A DNA stretch of 63,675 bases from Methanobacteriota archaeon (lineage in GTDB: Archaea > Halobacteriota > Methanomicrobia > Methanomicrobiales > Methanocorpusculaceae): assembly GCA_023396065.1 (NCBI GenBank), contig JAEWXF010000019.1, positions 1 to 63,675 of the forward strand. Reading direction: 5' to 3'. The notes under the pieces were generated by a model. It did no database searches. It saw only the letters and a list, made by a program, of their open reading frames with translations, and was not told the origin of the DNA. Positions 45,342 through 53,862 of this stretch are shown in pieces (within the stretch, counting starts at the first letter, position 1; each line of letters opens with the position of its first letter). The position numbers and the translations under genes were made by a program.

Positions 45342-46927
45342 ACACGGACAAACAGATCCTGACTATCCTCCTGACCATGCTGTTTTTGGGAAGTCTTGTA
45401 CTGATTACCGGCTGTGTCACAGTATCGGGTGAATCCGGGAACTCCGGAGAACTGTCACCGGAGATGGAACAGGTTCTCGCGAACGTTACAACAGTCCTGC
45501 AGGAGGGAACAGACAAAATTCAAACAGAACTCTCTGCGGCTGCAGTGGAGATCGGAGAAAATCCTCATGACACAGAAAAAATCAGACAGATTCTGCGGTC
45601 GTACTACGTAGACAACTCCTGGGTCTCTCTGATTGCATATTATGATACGCACTCCGGCGGGATCACCGTTCCCGTACAACCCTCAGACACCGCAGAAAAA
45701 ATCCTCCGATCAGTAACCGAGAAGGATTTTGCCTCGGAAAATATCAGAATAGGCTTCAATCAAATGCAGGAGGGCACTACCAGACCTGTTACAACGATGT
45801 ACGTACCGGTATACACTCATCAGGGAGAGTACAGCGGGTACATTGTCATGTGGCATGATCCGGATACTCTTATCAGCTATCTGCTGACCGGTCAGGAGGG
45901 AATGGATACCTACGGATTGTGGATCGGTGACTCAGCCGGGAAAAATCTGTATTATCGCACATCACCGGATTATGTGAACTGCCCGGAAAACACGGCGTAT
46001 CTGTCAGGATGGAAAACAGTCAGAATACTTGGAACTCCGATGCGTGTCTGCCTGACTGATGATGGAGGCCTGCAAAACAGGAAACTCAAGGGTGTTGCGG
46101 CAGAATCACTGAAAACGGAAAGTGTCGAGCTGTATTCATACGCAACATCACATTCGAAAACAGCGGCATTGACCTACATTTCCCAAAAAAAATCAGACAC
46201 CTATCTGTATTTTGCCTACGATACCGCAGGGAATGTTCTGGCGCGTTCCGACGGCCGGTACATAAACCAGAATCACCAGGACCTCCATGATGCTTTCGGT
46301 GTACAGATAACAGATACCATGATGAGTCGTATGCGTCAGGGAGGGGGTTACCTGTATCTGATGATCCCGACAACGAATGTCCAGTCACCGGCAGAGGCGA
46401 TTCAGGATGTATCATATCTGCTTCCGATTGATTCCTCCTGGTTTATCGGGGTCCGGGCAGTCGTGAACCCGGACCGAATACCGATACATAATTCCGTCGG
46501 CCAGGAACTGTTGTCGCTGGGAAGAGAAGCAGTAGGATATGCCTGGGAATACGGTAAGGATGCAACCGTTGAGATGATCAGCCGGGACGATTCGGTCTTT
46601 CTCCGGAACGCAAGTTCCGACAGGAATCTGTTTCTGGGAGCAGTGACAATGGAGGGAGAAATTCTTCCGGCGATACCGATGTCAGAGGGAAAAATAACCA
46701 GAGCACTCGGACTGGTGGATACCTACGGAGCATCCGTTGGACGTCAGGCACTGATCCTGGCAAAGCAGGGAGGAGGTCTCTTATATGCCGAGCGGATTGC
46801 TGAAACCGCAGAGGGAACCCCGACGGTAGAGGTGTACCTGATTGCAGTAACCCCGGTAGATAATGAGTGGTCCATATTTACCGGCAGTCTGATCAGTACA
46901 CGTTTGAAAAATACCAGCTCAGTCTGA
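45338..46927 (+). CDS. Cache-domain extracellular sensor lipoprotein
   Basis: The 529-residue lipoprotein has a LITGCVTVSG lipobox. An N-terminal double-Cache-like region (about 40-230, SWVSLIAYYDTHSGGITVPV and YVPVYTHQGEYSGYIVMWHD) precedes two repeated sCache-like units whose ends read GGGYLYLM ... LPIDSSWFIGVR and GGGLLYAE ... TPVDNEWSIFTG. Such domains bind small ligands outside the cell. No transmembrane or HAMP/kinase segment follows, so a partner must carry the signal. It is translationally coupled to the solute-binding gene. Ligand unknown. Confidence 0.8.
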   Translation: MNTDKQILTILLTMLFLGSLVLITGCVTVSGESGNSGELSPEMEQVLANVTTVLQEGTDKIQTELSAAAVEIGENPHDTEKIRQILRSYYVDNSWVSLIAYYDTHSGGITVPVQPSDTAEKILRSVTEKDFASENIRIGFNQMQEGTTRPVTTMYVPVYTHQGEYSGYIVMWHDPDTLISYLLTGQEGMDTYGLWIGDSAGKNLYYRTSPDYVNCPENTAYLSGWKTVRILGTPMRVCLTDDGGLQNRKLKGVAAESLKTESVELYSYATSHSKTAALTYISQKKSDTYLYFAYDTAGNVLARSDGRYINQNHQDLHDAFGVQITDTMMSRMRQGGGYLYLMIPTTNVQSPAEAIQDVSYLLPIDSSWFIGVRAVVNPDRIPIHNSVGQELLSLGREAVGYAWEYGKDATVEMISRDDSVFLRNASSDRNLFLGAVTMEGEILPAIPMSEGKITRALGLVDTYGASVGRQALILAKQGGGLLYAERIAETAEGTPTVEVYLIAVTPVDNEWSIFTGSLISTRLKNTSSV

Positions 46928-46928
46928 C

Positions 46929-46968
46929 CTTCCGGGATGGATAATCCCGGAAGACAGAATTTTTTTTC
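46929..46968 (+). terminator. Hairpin plus T-run terminator
   Basis: CTTCCGGGAT (46929-46938) and ATCCCGGAAG (46944-46953) form a perfect 10-bp stem with loop GGATA, followed by ATTTTTTTTC. It lies just after the Cache gene stop at 46927. A bacterial-type hairpin terminator is unusual in archaea but fits transcription end here. Confidence 0.6.
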
Positions 46969-47069
46969 TTTGCAAAGGGAACGGATGAGATCCCGATCAT
47001 CTGCAAAAAAGAGAGATTTACGAGATAATTTTCAGAAAAATATTCATGAGTATTCCCTCCGCAACTCTC

Positions 47070-47246
47070 ATGGCCATCGGTAGAATCTCTGCACCCGGGT
47101 ATGCCGCCCGCAGCGTTTTCCGGGAGTGCGATCCTGATGTCGCAGAGTACGATTCAGGCTCCTTTCCGGATAAATGCCTCCGCAATTGCGTAGCCGATTC
47201 CGCGGGATGCGCCTGTGATGCTATCAGCCTTATGTCCGGGTTTCAT
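47070..47246 (-). pseudogene. Decayed 5' end of a short-chain dehydrogenase gene
   Basis: The minus strand from ATG 47246 reads MKPGHKADSITGASRGIGYA then IAEAFIRKGA and a TGA stop at codon 31. It continues with CGACATCAGGATCGCACT-like homology and a 10-nt gap before GCGGGCGGCATACCCGG. The DNA follows the gene at 50840 over nearly 180 nt including the Gly-rich NAD loop. The homology also extends about 70 nt upstream, through the promoter-proximal motif (47287-47312). It is thus a truncated third copy. The rest of 46970-47465 has no gene. Confidence 0.75.
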
Positions 47247-47286
47247 GAGGTATCCCTTTCCGGACTGGAACCGCCTGCGGCATGCC

Positions 47287-47326
47287 GTCCTGATGAGTAA
47301 CTTCCTGTTTTCCCGATATATTTTTT
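47287..47326 (-). promoter_or_regulatory. Shared promoter motif, pseudogene copy
   Basis: On the minus strand AAAAATATATCGGG (TATA) is followed about 20 nt later by GAAAACAGGAAGTTACTCATCAGGAC. The TACTCA block and spacing match the regions before 49358, 49871 and 50840. Confidence 0.6.
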
Positions 47327-47465
47327 GTTCTGTGAATGGTACAAAACCGTCCTGTTTTTTTGTGTATCATTTTTCCTTCGATGGGTTTAATACCGTTATC
47401 ACGAAACGTTGTAACCACGAGTGATTGCTGTTCTATGATATGTGCAGGAAAGGGAGACTGACTCC

Positions 47466-48689
47466 ATGACGTTTGGCACGCTTGCTGATGTGGAGACCCG
47501 CGGAAAAACTGTTCTGGTCCGTGTGGATTTTAACTCGCCGATCGATCCGTCATCCAATATAATTCTGGATGACAAACGGTTTCGTGAACATATTCCGACG
47601 ATCCGTGCTCTGGAAGAGTCGAAAGTGGTGATTCTGGCGCACCAGAGCCGTCCCGGGAAGAAAGATTTTACAACACTTGAAGCACATGCCGAAAAGTTAG
47701 AACGGCTTATGGGCATGCCGGTTACGTATGTGGATGATATCTTCGGCCGCTGTGCGAAAGAAACGATCCGGAAATCCCATCCCGGTGATGTGATCCTGCT
47801 GGAGAATGTCAGGTTCAATGCCGAGGAGAATCTGACGATGAAGCCGGAGGACGGCAGAAACACACATCTCGTCCGGAAGCTTGCCTCCATGACAGATCTG
47901 TTTGTCAACGATGCGTTTGGTACGGCTCATCGTTCCCAGCCGACGATCACCGGTCTGCCGTTTGCGATGAAAACGGTGGCAGGCCTGCTGATGGAAAAGG
48001 AAGTCTCGATGCTGTCCCGCGTCTTCACTTCAGCACCCAACCCGGTGACGTTTGTTCTGGGCGGAACGAAAGTGGATGATTCGATTGCAGTTGCGGGCCA
48101 TGTTCTGGCAAACAGAACGGCGGACCGCGTGGCAATCATTGGCGTGGTGGCGAACGTGTTCTATCTGGCAAAGGGAATTGATATCGGCGAGCCGTCCCGG
48201 AACCTTATCAAAACCCTCGGCTATGAGGGTGAAATTGCCAAGGCACGTGCAATTCTGGATTCCTATGGTGACAAAGTACTGCTGCCCGGGTATGTTGCAG
48301 TGAAAGAGAAAGAGGAGCGCCGTGAATATGCGGTCGATGCAATTCCGAAGGACTGCCCGATTCTTGATATGGGGACCGAGTCTATTTCAGTGTTTACGAA
48401 AATTCTGCGCGAATCGGGAACGATTGTGTTTAACGGTCCCGCAGGCGTGTTTGAGGATCCGGATTATGCGGCAGGTACGTATGAACTGTTACATGCAGCA
48501 TCCGAGGCTGAGTTTTCCGTCTGCGGCGGAGGTCATACGGCGGCGGTCATTGAGCAGATCGGACTGGAACCTGAGTTCAGCCATCTGTCCACCGGCGGCG
48601 GGGCATGCATTGAGTTCCTGACCGGAAAGAAACTGCCGGCTCTGGACGCACTGGAGAAATCATGGGAGCTGTTTGGGGGAAAGTGTTAA
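47466..48689 (+). CDS. pgk: Phosphoglycerate kinase
   Basis: 407 residues from the ATG at 47466, preceded by AAAGGGAG at 9 nt spacing. It phosphorylates ADP from 1,3-bisphosphoglycerate, or the reverse in gluconeogenesis. Seen are VLVRVDFNSPIDPSSNIILD, VILLENVRFNAEE, FVNDAFGTAHRSQPTITG, VTFVLGGTKVDDSI (nucleotide site) and the C-terminal CGGGHTAAVIEQ. A GTG at 47442 would add 8 residues. Confidence 0.96.
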   Translation: MTFGTLADVETRGKTVLVRVDFNSPIDPSSNIILDDKRFREHIPTIRALEESKVVILAHQSRPGKKDFTTLEAHAEKLERLMGMPVTYVDDIFGRCAKETIRKSHPGDVILLENVRFNAEENLTMKPEDGRNTHLVRKLASMTDLFVNDAFGTAHRSQPTITGLPFAMKTVAGLLMEKEVSMLSRVFTSAPNPVTFVLGGTKVDDSIAVAGHVLANRTADRVAIIGVVANVFYLAKGIDIGEPSRNLIKTLGYEGEIAKARAILDSYGDKVLLPGYVAVKEKEERREYAVDAIPKDCPILDMGTESISVFTKILRESGTIVFNGPAGVFEDPDYAAGTYELLHAASEAEFSVCGGGHTAAVIEQIGLEPEFSHLSTGGGACIEFLTGKKLPALDALEKSWELFGGKC

Positions 48690-48820
48690 CACTCACATAA
48701 TTTTTAATCACTCATTTCATAATAACAGATACATCCATATTCATTCTGAACGTCCCTGATAATACCTCCGTGGAGAATGAAAGCCCGGAGTGAACCAGTT
48801 CGAGAACTCCGGGAGCTACC

Positions 48821-49213
48821 AGTCAGACTCCTTTTCATGTGGAGTGGAGGTTTGATCTTGCAAACAGTACAGGATTTGCCAAGGTGGAACGGCGAAATGC
48901 AACAACGAACCGTATTCACGGAGAAACCGGCCTCATCTCGCTGAAAATTATGGCACAGGCCAGGCAGGACATACAGGTCCATCTTGATCCCGACACTGAT
49001 ATCCCGGATGGAATGTCCGTCAGACTGCAGCAGGAGACCGTGAATGTGTCCGCAGGAGAAACGGTATTTGCTTTTCATGAGATGAACGTGAGCGCCAATG
49101 CGACCAACTCTGATGCAGTGCCTCTGGTTCCGCTCTCAACTGAAGACGGATGGAAACTGGGGAACTGGTGTCAGATACTCACGAGTACCGATTCCCATAT
49201 TCCCCTGCCATAA
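48821..49213 (+). CDS. Uncertain secreted-type fragment
   Basis: An open frame of about 130 residues (48839-49213 from a GTG) is beta-strand rich, with HLDPDTDIPDGMSVRLQQET and VNVSAGETVFAFHEMNVSA, like an extracellular Ig/CARDB-type domain. No signal peptide or clear start is present and the C-terminus is abrupt. It may be a leftover of a larger surface protein. It lies between pgk and the YjbR-like gene. Confidence 0.3.
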   Translation, partial: SQTPFHVEWRFDLANSTGFAKVERRNATTNRIHGETGLISLKIMAQARQDIQVHLDPDTDIPDGMSVRLQQETVNVSAGETVFAFHEMNVSANATNSDAVPLVPLSTEDGWKLGNWCQILTSTDSHIPLP

Positions 49214-49314
49214 ACCGGAGACGAAAACCCATCTCTTTTGTTACATTTTACCTCCGTATGGTATCCTCCCGCCCGGTATCGGAACGAACTCTCTGGAACC
49301 AAAAGGCGACAGCA

Positions 49315-49350
49315 GATATAAACAGGCTTACGGTAAACTACTCAGACAGG
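49315..49350 (+). promoter_or_regulatory. Shared promoter motif before the YjbR-like gene
   Basis: TATA-like GATATAAAC (49315-49323) is followed by CTTACGGTAAACTACTCAGA, about 25 nt from TATA to the CTACTCA core. The core is shared with the promoters of the two SDR genes and the SDR remnant. Confidence 0.6.
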
Positions 49351-49357
49351 AAGTTTC

Positions 49358-49786
49358 ATGAACAAAAAACAGGAGACCGAGAATCAGGGTTCGTCCGGAC
49401 TGCGAACAGAACAGAACGTGTTCACCAGCGAAGACGCCCGGAACGTAATCCGGTATGTCCGGGAAACCTATCAGGATGAACCTGAATTTTTGTGGCAGCG
49501 GTTTCCCAGAAATGCAGTCTTCAGAAGAAAAGACACAAAAAAATGGTATGCCGCACTGCTTGTTCTTTCCAAACGGAAACTGGGACTTGACTCAGATGAA
49601 ATAATTGAGATTCTGGATCTGCGAATCAGAACCGACGACATTGGATTTGTCGTGGATCACCAGCGGTATTTTCCCGGCTACCACATGAATAAAAATCACT
49701 GGTACACAATGTGTCTGGACGGATCGATCCCGGTTGGAGAAATCTGTCAGCGAATTGATGCAAGCTTTGAACTTGCAGAAAAATAA
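49358..49786 (+). CDS. YjbR/MmcQ-family protein
   Basis: The 142-residue protein has the double-wing YjbR fold (PF04237-like). Clues are EPEFLWQRFPRNAVFRRKDT, KKWYAALLVLSKRKLGL and the C-terminal GYHMNKNHWYTMCLDGS with conserved N-K-x-H-W. Proteins of this family are mostly small DNA-binding or unassigned. It shares its promoter-proximal motif with the SDR genes that follow. Confidence 0.85.
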   Translation: MNKKQETENQGSSGLRTEQNVFTSEDARNVIRYVRETYQDEPEFLWQRFPRNAVFRRKDTKKWYAALLVLSKRKLGLDSDEIIEILDLRIRTDDIGFVVDHQRYFPGYHMNKNHWYTMCLDGSIPVGEICQRIDASFELAEK

Positions 49787-49807
49787 TCCGGGTATCTCAA
49801 AGAGCAG

Positions 49808-49844
49808 GAATTTATGCAGAGAAACGGTAAGCTACTCATCAAGG
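49808..49844 (+). promoter_or_regulatory. Shared promoter motif before first SDR gene
   Basis: AATTTATGCAG resembles TATA and is followed by GAAACGGTAAGCTACTCATC (49821-49840). The GGTAAGCTACTCATC block matches 50773-50797 and the SDR remnant. A GGAGATGAG RBS region precedes ATG 49871. Confidence 0.6.
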
Positions 49845-49870
49845 GAAAAAAGTCCCGGAGATGAGAATAC

Positions 49871-50620
49871 ATGAAACTGAACGAAAAAACTGCAATAATT
49901 ACCGGCGGGTCACGCGGAATCGGCTACGCAATTGCGGAGGCATTCATCCAAGAGGGCGCACGGGTTGCGGTCTGCGGAAGCAGAATTGCCTCCGCGGAAA
50001 CTGCTGCGGAAAAACTGCATGCATCATATCCTGACGCAGAGATTCTGCCGCTCGGCGTCAACGTCGCCGACAGCGCATCCGTCGCAGCAATGGTGGATGC
50101 GGTTCTGAACACATGGGGGCGCATCGACATTCTCGTCAACAACGCAGGCGTCACCGCAGCAAAACCGATCACCGAGATGAGCGAAGCAGACTTCACCGAT
50201 GTTCTCAGCATAAATCTGCTCGGCCCGTTTCTCTGTACCCGGGAGGTTGCACGGGTGATGATCACACAAAAAAGCGGCAGCATCATCAACACGAGTTCCA
50301 TGGTCGGCATCTACGGCGGACGAAACCAGACGGCGTATGCGGCGTCGAAGTTCGGTGTCAACGGTCTCACGAAATCCTGCGCCAAAGAGTTGGGACCCTA
50401 TGGCATCCGGGTGAATGCGGTTGCGCCGGGTGTGGTCGGAACCGATATGGTCGCGGCATCGGTGACGGATGCCATGATGGCGGCGATGAAATCAATTACG
50501 CCGCTCGGCAGAATGGCGGACCCGAAGGAACTTGCCGGAGCGTACGTGTACCTTGCCTCAGACGACGCATCGTTTACGACCGGAACGATTCTTTCGGTGG
50601 ACGGCGGGATTGTGATGTGA
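49871..50620 (+). CDS. Short-chain dehydrogenase/reductase (FabG-like), copy 1
   Basis: The 249-residue oxidoreductase has the TGGSRGIGYAIAEAF cofactor loop, NNAGVTAAKPITEM, Ser in INTSSMVGIYGG, and Tyr-x3-Lys in YAASKFGVNGL. The classical SDR catalytic set is complete. It ends LASDDASFTTGTILSVDGG. The nucleotide sequence shares long identical blocks with the gene at 50840, such as GGCATCTACGGCGGA-type stretches, so the two arose by duplication. Substrate unknown; a role with the YjbR-like neighbour is only inferred from the shared promoter motif. Confidence 0.93.
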   Translation: MKLNEKTAIITGGSRGIGYAIAEAFIQEGARVAVCGSRIASAETAAEKLHASYPDAEILPLGVNVADSASVAAMVDAVLNTWGRIDILVNNAGVTAAKPITEMSEADFTDVLSINLLGPFLCTREVARVMITQKSGSIINTSSMVGIYGGRNQTAYAASKFGVNGLTKSCAKELGPYGIRVNAVAPGVVGTDMVAASVTDAMMAAMKSITPLGRMADPKELAGAYVYLASDDASFTTGTILSVDGGIVM

Positions 50621-50759
50621 GGGGAAAATACTCCGCTGATCCCTCCAAATACCCCGGACCCGATGAGCAGTACCCGGGAAGTATATCAGAGCAGAAACTT
50701 TGCTTCAAAAGTCTGAAAAGTCCCAGACTTTCGGAACAAAGCCGTCTCCAGAGAACGTA

Positions 50760-50797
50760 AAAATATATACCGGAAAACAGTAATCTACTCATCAGGA
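50760..50797 (+). promoter_or_regulatory. Shared promoter motif before second SDR gene
   Basis: AAATATATACC (TATA) lies just before GAAAACAGTAATCTACTCATC (50773-50793). TATA-to-CTACTCA spacing is about 25 nt, so the motif would sit around the transcription start. GGAAAGGG before the ATG at 50840 is the RBS. Confidence 0.6.
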
Positions 50798-50839
50798 CAG
50801 CGACCCCGCAGGCGATTGCAGTCCGGAAAGGGATCCCTC

Positions 50840-51589
50840 ATGAAACTCGAACAGAAAGTTGCTATCATCACGGGCGCATCCCGCGGAATCGGCTACGCAA
50901 TTGCGGAGGCGTTTGTACGCGAAGGAGCCAGAATCGCACTCTGCGACATCAGGACAGAACTCGCGGAAAACGCTGCGGCACAACTGCGGGCGGCATACCC
51001 GGATGCAGACATTCTCCCGCTCGGCGTCAACGTTGCCGACAGCGCAGCGGTTACGGCGATGGTTGGTACCGTGATGAACCAGTGGGGACAAATTGACATT
51101 CTCGTCAACAACGCAGGCGTCACCGCAGCAAAACTGATCACGGAAATGAGTGATACGGACTTCACCAATGTTCTCAACGTAAATCTGTTCGGTACGTTTT
51201 TCTGCATGCGGGAGGTCGCACGCGTGATGGTCGCACAAAAAAGCGGCAGCATCATCAACACGAGTTCCATGGTCGGCATCTACGGCGGATATTCTCAGGC
51301 AGCCTATGCGGCAGCCAAGTCCGGTATCAGCGGCCTGACAAAAGCCTGTGCCAGAGACCTGGGATCCTATGGCATCCGGGTAAACGCGGTTGCGCCGGGT
51401 GTGGTCGGGACCGAGATGATTGCATCATCAGTGCCGGATGACATGCTTTCTGTGATGATATCATGTACACCGCTCGGCAGAATGGCAGACCCAAAAGAAC
51501 TCGTGGGAACGTATGTGTATCTTGCATCTGACGACGCATCGTTTACGACCGGAGAGATCATCGCGCTGGACGGCGGAGCGGTGATGTGA
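50840..51589 (+). CDS. Short-chain dehydrogenase/reductase (FabG-like), copy 2
   Basis: About 249 residues from ATG 50840 (50816 is a shorter-supported alternative). It has TGASRGIGYAIAEAFVREGA, DIRTELAENAA after strand 2 (an Asp that favours NAD over NADP), NNAGVTAAKLITEM, and the Ser and YAAAKSGISGL catalytic residues. It is a tandem relative of the gene at 49871, 220 nt apart. Copy 1 has GSRIASAETAA at the cofactor-selectivity strand, so the two may prefer different cofactors. Confidence 0.93.
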   Translation: MKLEQKVAIITGASRGIGYAIAEAFVREGARIALCDIRTELAENAAAQLRAAYPDADILPLGVNVADSAAVTAMVGTVMNQWGQIDILVNNAGVTAAKLITEMSDTDFTNVLNVNLFGTFFCMREVARVMVAQKSGSIINTSSMVGIYGGYSQAAYAAAKSGISGLTKACARDLGSYGIRVNAVAPGVVGTEMIASSVPDDMLSVMISCTPLGRMADPKELVGTYVYLASDDASFTTGEIIALDGGAVM

Positions 51590-51654
51590 TGTGCGTTGAG
51601 AACACGCTGCCAGGTACTCGTACATATTCCTGAACATATGCAGATGTATTGAAA

Positions 51655-51960
51655 AATTCCGGTTTGCGACCTGCGAAGCAGGGAGCAAGGCAAGACGCAA
51701 AGCGGCTTGCAAGGCAACGTACGATGTGGGCGGCATTGTCCCACGGGGAAACCGAAGATTTGCTCGTGGGGCTCTGGGTTGTGTCTGTCGATGCTTTTTT
51801 TGAGATTCTTCAGACGTATGTGGTCACCTACATACATCCAAAGACACTCAAGAAACGTATCGACGCATCCATGAAACAAAGCCCAGGTACCAGGGATGTA
51901 GTACAAACCAGAATTTGCCACTCGAGTGAATTTTATCCAAAAGTAGCGTCATTAACAATT
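51655..51960. repeat. Degenerate copy of the dispersed repeat family
   Basis: The gap between the SDR gene and the CBS array contains GTGGTCACCTACATACATCC, AAAGACACTCAAGAAACGTA and TCGACGCATCC. This resembles the TAACCACATACGTCTAAAGA/AAGAAAACGTATCGACATCC stretch near 61151-61197. It lacks the long palindrome arms. No gene is visible here. Confidence 0.5.
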
Positions 51961-51985
51961 TGGACGTGAAAAAAGGGAGGGGATT

Positions 51986-52759
51986 TCAGAGTGCATCGGT
52001 CAGGGATTTCCGGGTGACCAGTCCGATCACCTTCTCACCTTCCGCAACCGGAACGGTACTGATATTCTTGGAAATCATCAGGTCCACCACTTTTGTCACC
52101 GGCGTACTTACCGGAGTCGTGATCAGCGGCGAGGACATAATATCCTTTGCCGTGACATTCCGCAGGGCATTGTCGAAGTGTTTGTCGATCTCACTCTTCA
52201 GTTTCACGAGAATCTTCGCAATATCCGTCTCCGTCACAATACCAACGGCAGAGTTTCCATCCATCACCACGAATCTGGTAGCTCCGTCATTTACCATCCG
52301 GCGGTGCAGCTGGACAACCCGGTCATCAGGAGTAATTCTCGGAGCAATCTCAATCATCGTCTCAAGACCGCCTTCCGGTCTCATTACTTTGAGAAGATCA
52401 CCGGTCGTAACCTGTCCGATCAGCCGGTGTTCCTCATCCCAAACAACAACAATTTTGTATCTCTGGAGTAGCGGGATCAAAAGATCCACATCCTGATCCT
52501 GATAAACCGAAGTAAAGTCCTCACGTGTGACACTGGCCACACGAATCTGGGATGCGGGAATGTTTCCAGTCTTTTTACTCCCCATCTTCTCTGCAATGGT
52601 ACGCCGGGAAGCTGTTCCCACAACGACACGATCGCTGGTAACAACAATCGGATCAATTCCCTCGTCCAGCATCTTTGCAAGTGCCTCCGGAATCAGGGCG
52701 GACTTTGCAATCGATACTGGCTTGGACATTACATCCTTTACGGTTAATTTCTGGCTCAT
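51986..52759 (-). CDS. CBS-domain protein (four CBS motifs)
   Basis: The 257-residue protein is made of four CBS motifs in two Bateman pairs. Typical strands are VTSDRVVVGTASRRTIAEK, EEHRLIGQVTTGDLLKVM, FVVMDGNSAVGIVTETDIAK and VAEGEKVIGLVTRKSLTDAL. CBS pairs sense adenine nucleotides or related ligands. No enzymatic domain is fused. It is the last of four consecutive CBS genes. Confidence 0.93.
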   Translation of the reverse strand: MSQKLTVKDVMSKPVSIAKSALIPEALAKMLDEGIDPIVVTSDRVVVGTASRRTIAEKMGSKKTGNIPASQIRVASVTREDFTSVYQDQDVDLLIPLLQRYKIVVVWDEEHRLIGQVTTGDLLKVMRPEGGLETMIEIAPRITPDDRVVQLHRRMVNDGATRFVVMDGNSAVGIVTETDIAKILVKLKSEIDKHFDNALRNVTAKDIMSSPLITTPVSTPVTKVVDLMISKNISTVPVAEGEKVIGLVTRKSLTDAL

Positions 52760-52931
52760 TTAAGCTACCTCCTGTTTTTTTTGGTTTGTATTCGACAGTT
52801 TGGCAGACCATTATCCCTCAGCCGATATATTCCTGAGGGAGAAACGGTCTGCGTGAAGTATTTCCATTTTTCAGGCACAATCCGGATCATCTGATATCTC
52901 TTTTGACAGCGCCGGGTTGTGCAGATACTAT

Positions 52932-53855
52932 TCAGGCGCTTTGGGCGAGCGCTTTTACCAGATCAAACTCGGTCACAATACCGATCAGCCGGTCATCTTC
53001 CACAACCGGGAATGCCCCGATACCTCTGTCCAGCATCTCGCGTGCAACATCATTGATGGGAACATCCGGTGTGGTTATCCGGATATCGGCCGCAGTCATC
53101 AGGTCCCGCACCGGCAGATTCAGGACCTCCTCAACGGACCCGGTCTTCATATCAATGAACACCTGCCCTTTTCCGAGGTAGCCCATAATATCTGTTGCCG
53201 TAATCATACCGATCAGAATATCATCCTTAATCACCGGCAGTCTGCGGTAGTCCTTCTCCACCATTCGTTTCGTAACCTGACTGATCGGCACCTCCGGTCT
53301 GACAATCTCCGGATTTGCGGTCATGATATCCTCTACCGTCAGATCCGGCCGTTCCCTGGCAAGCATCCGCATCACATCATACTCGGTAATAATTCCTGCA
53401 AGGGTATTGTCACTGTTCGTAATCGGGAAACTTCCATGTCCGCTTTTGACCAGCATTCCGATAACATCCGGAATCAGCGCTGCGGGAGTGAGGCATTCCA
53501 CCTGTTCTGTTGCGATCTCCCGGATACTGTCATTCAGTGCCGAAAGCAGTATCCCTTTGTGTTTCTTTGCGACCAGATTGTACCTGCTTCCTCCTCCCAT
53601 CATGTTAATCACATCAGTGATCGTCACAATACCGATGAGCTTTCTGTTTCCGGGGTCCGTGATCGGCAGTCTCCGGAAGTTGTGGCGGGTCATCATCTGC
53701 ACGCCTTCGATAATACTCATCGTCGGAGGAACGGAGATTACATTTGTTGTTGCAATACCGAGAAGATCGCTTTTCTTTTCGGCAATCCGTGATTTGAACT
53801 CGGTTCCGGGAACGCCCTGCCGGGTTCCCTTCTGTTGTTTACCCATGTTTGTCAT
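52932..53855 (-). CDS. CBS-domain protein (four CBS motifs, basic N-terminus)
   Basis: The 307-residue protein has a basic ~30-residue N-terminus (MGKQQKGTRQGVPGTEFKSR), then four CBS motifs: MTRHNFRRLPITDPGNRKLI, GHGSFPITNSDNTLAGIITE, EKDYRRLPVIKDDILIGMIT and RGIGAFPVVEDDRLIGIVTE. It lies 7 nt from the next CBS gene and belongs to the same unit. Confidence 0.93.
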   Translation of the reverse strand: MTNMGKQQKGTRQGVPGTEFKSRIAEKKSDLLGIATTNVISVPPTMSIIEGVQMMTRHNFRRLPITDPGNRKLIGIVTITDVINMMGGGSRYNLVAKKHKGILLSALNDSIREIATEQVECLTPAALIPDVIGMLVKSGHGSFPITNSDNTLAGIITEYDVMRMLARERPDLTVEDIMTANPEIVRPEVPISQVTKRMVEKDYRRLPVIKDDILIGMITATDIMGYLGKGQVFIDMKTGSVEEVLNLPVRDLMTAADIRITTPDVPINDVAREMLDRGIGAFPVVEDDRLIGIVTEFDLVKALAQSA

Positions 53856-53862
53856 GTTTTCC

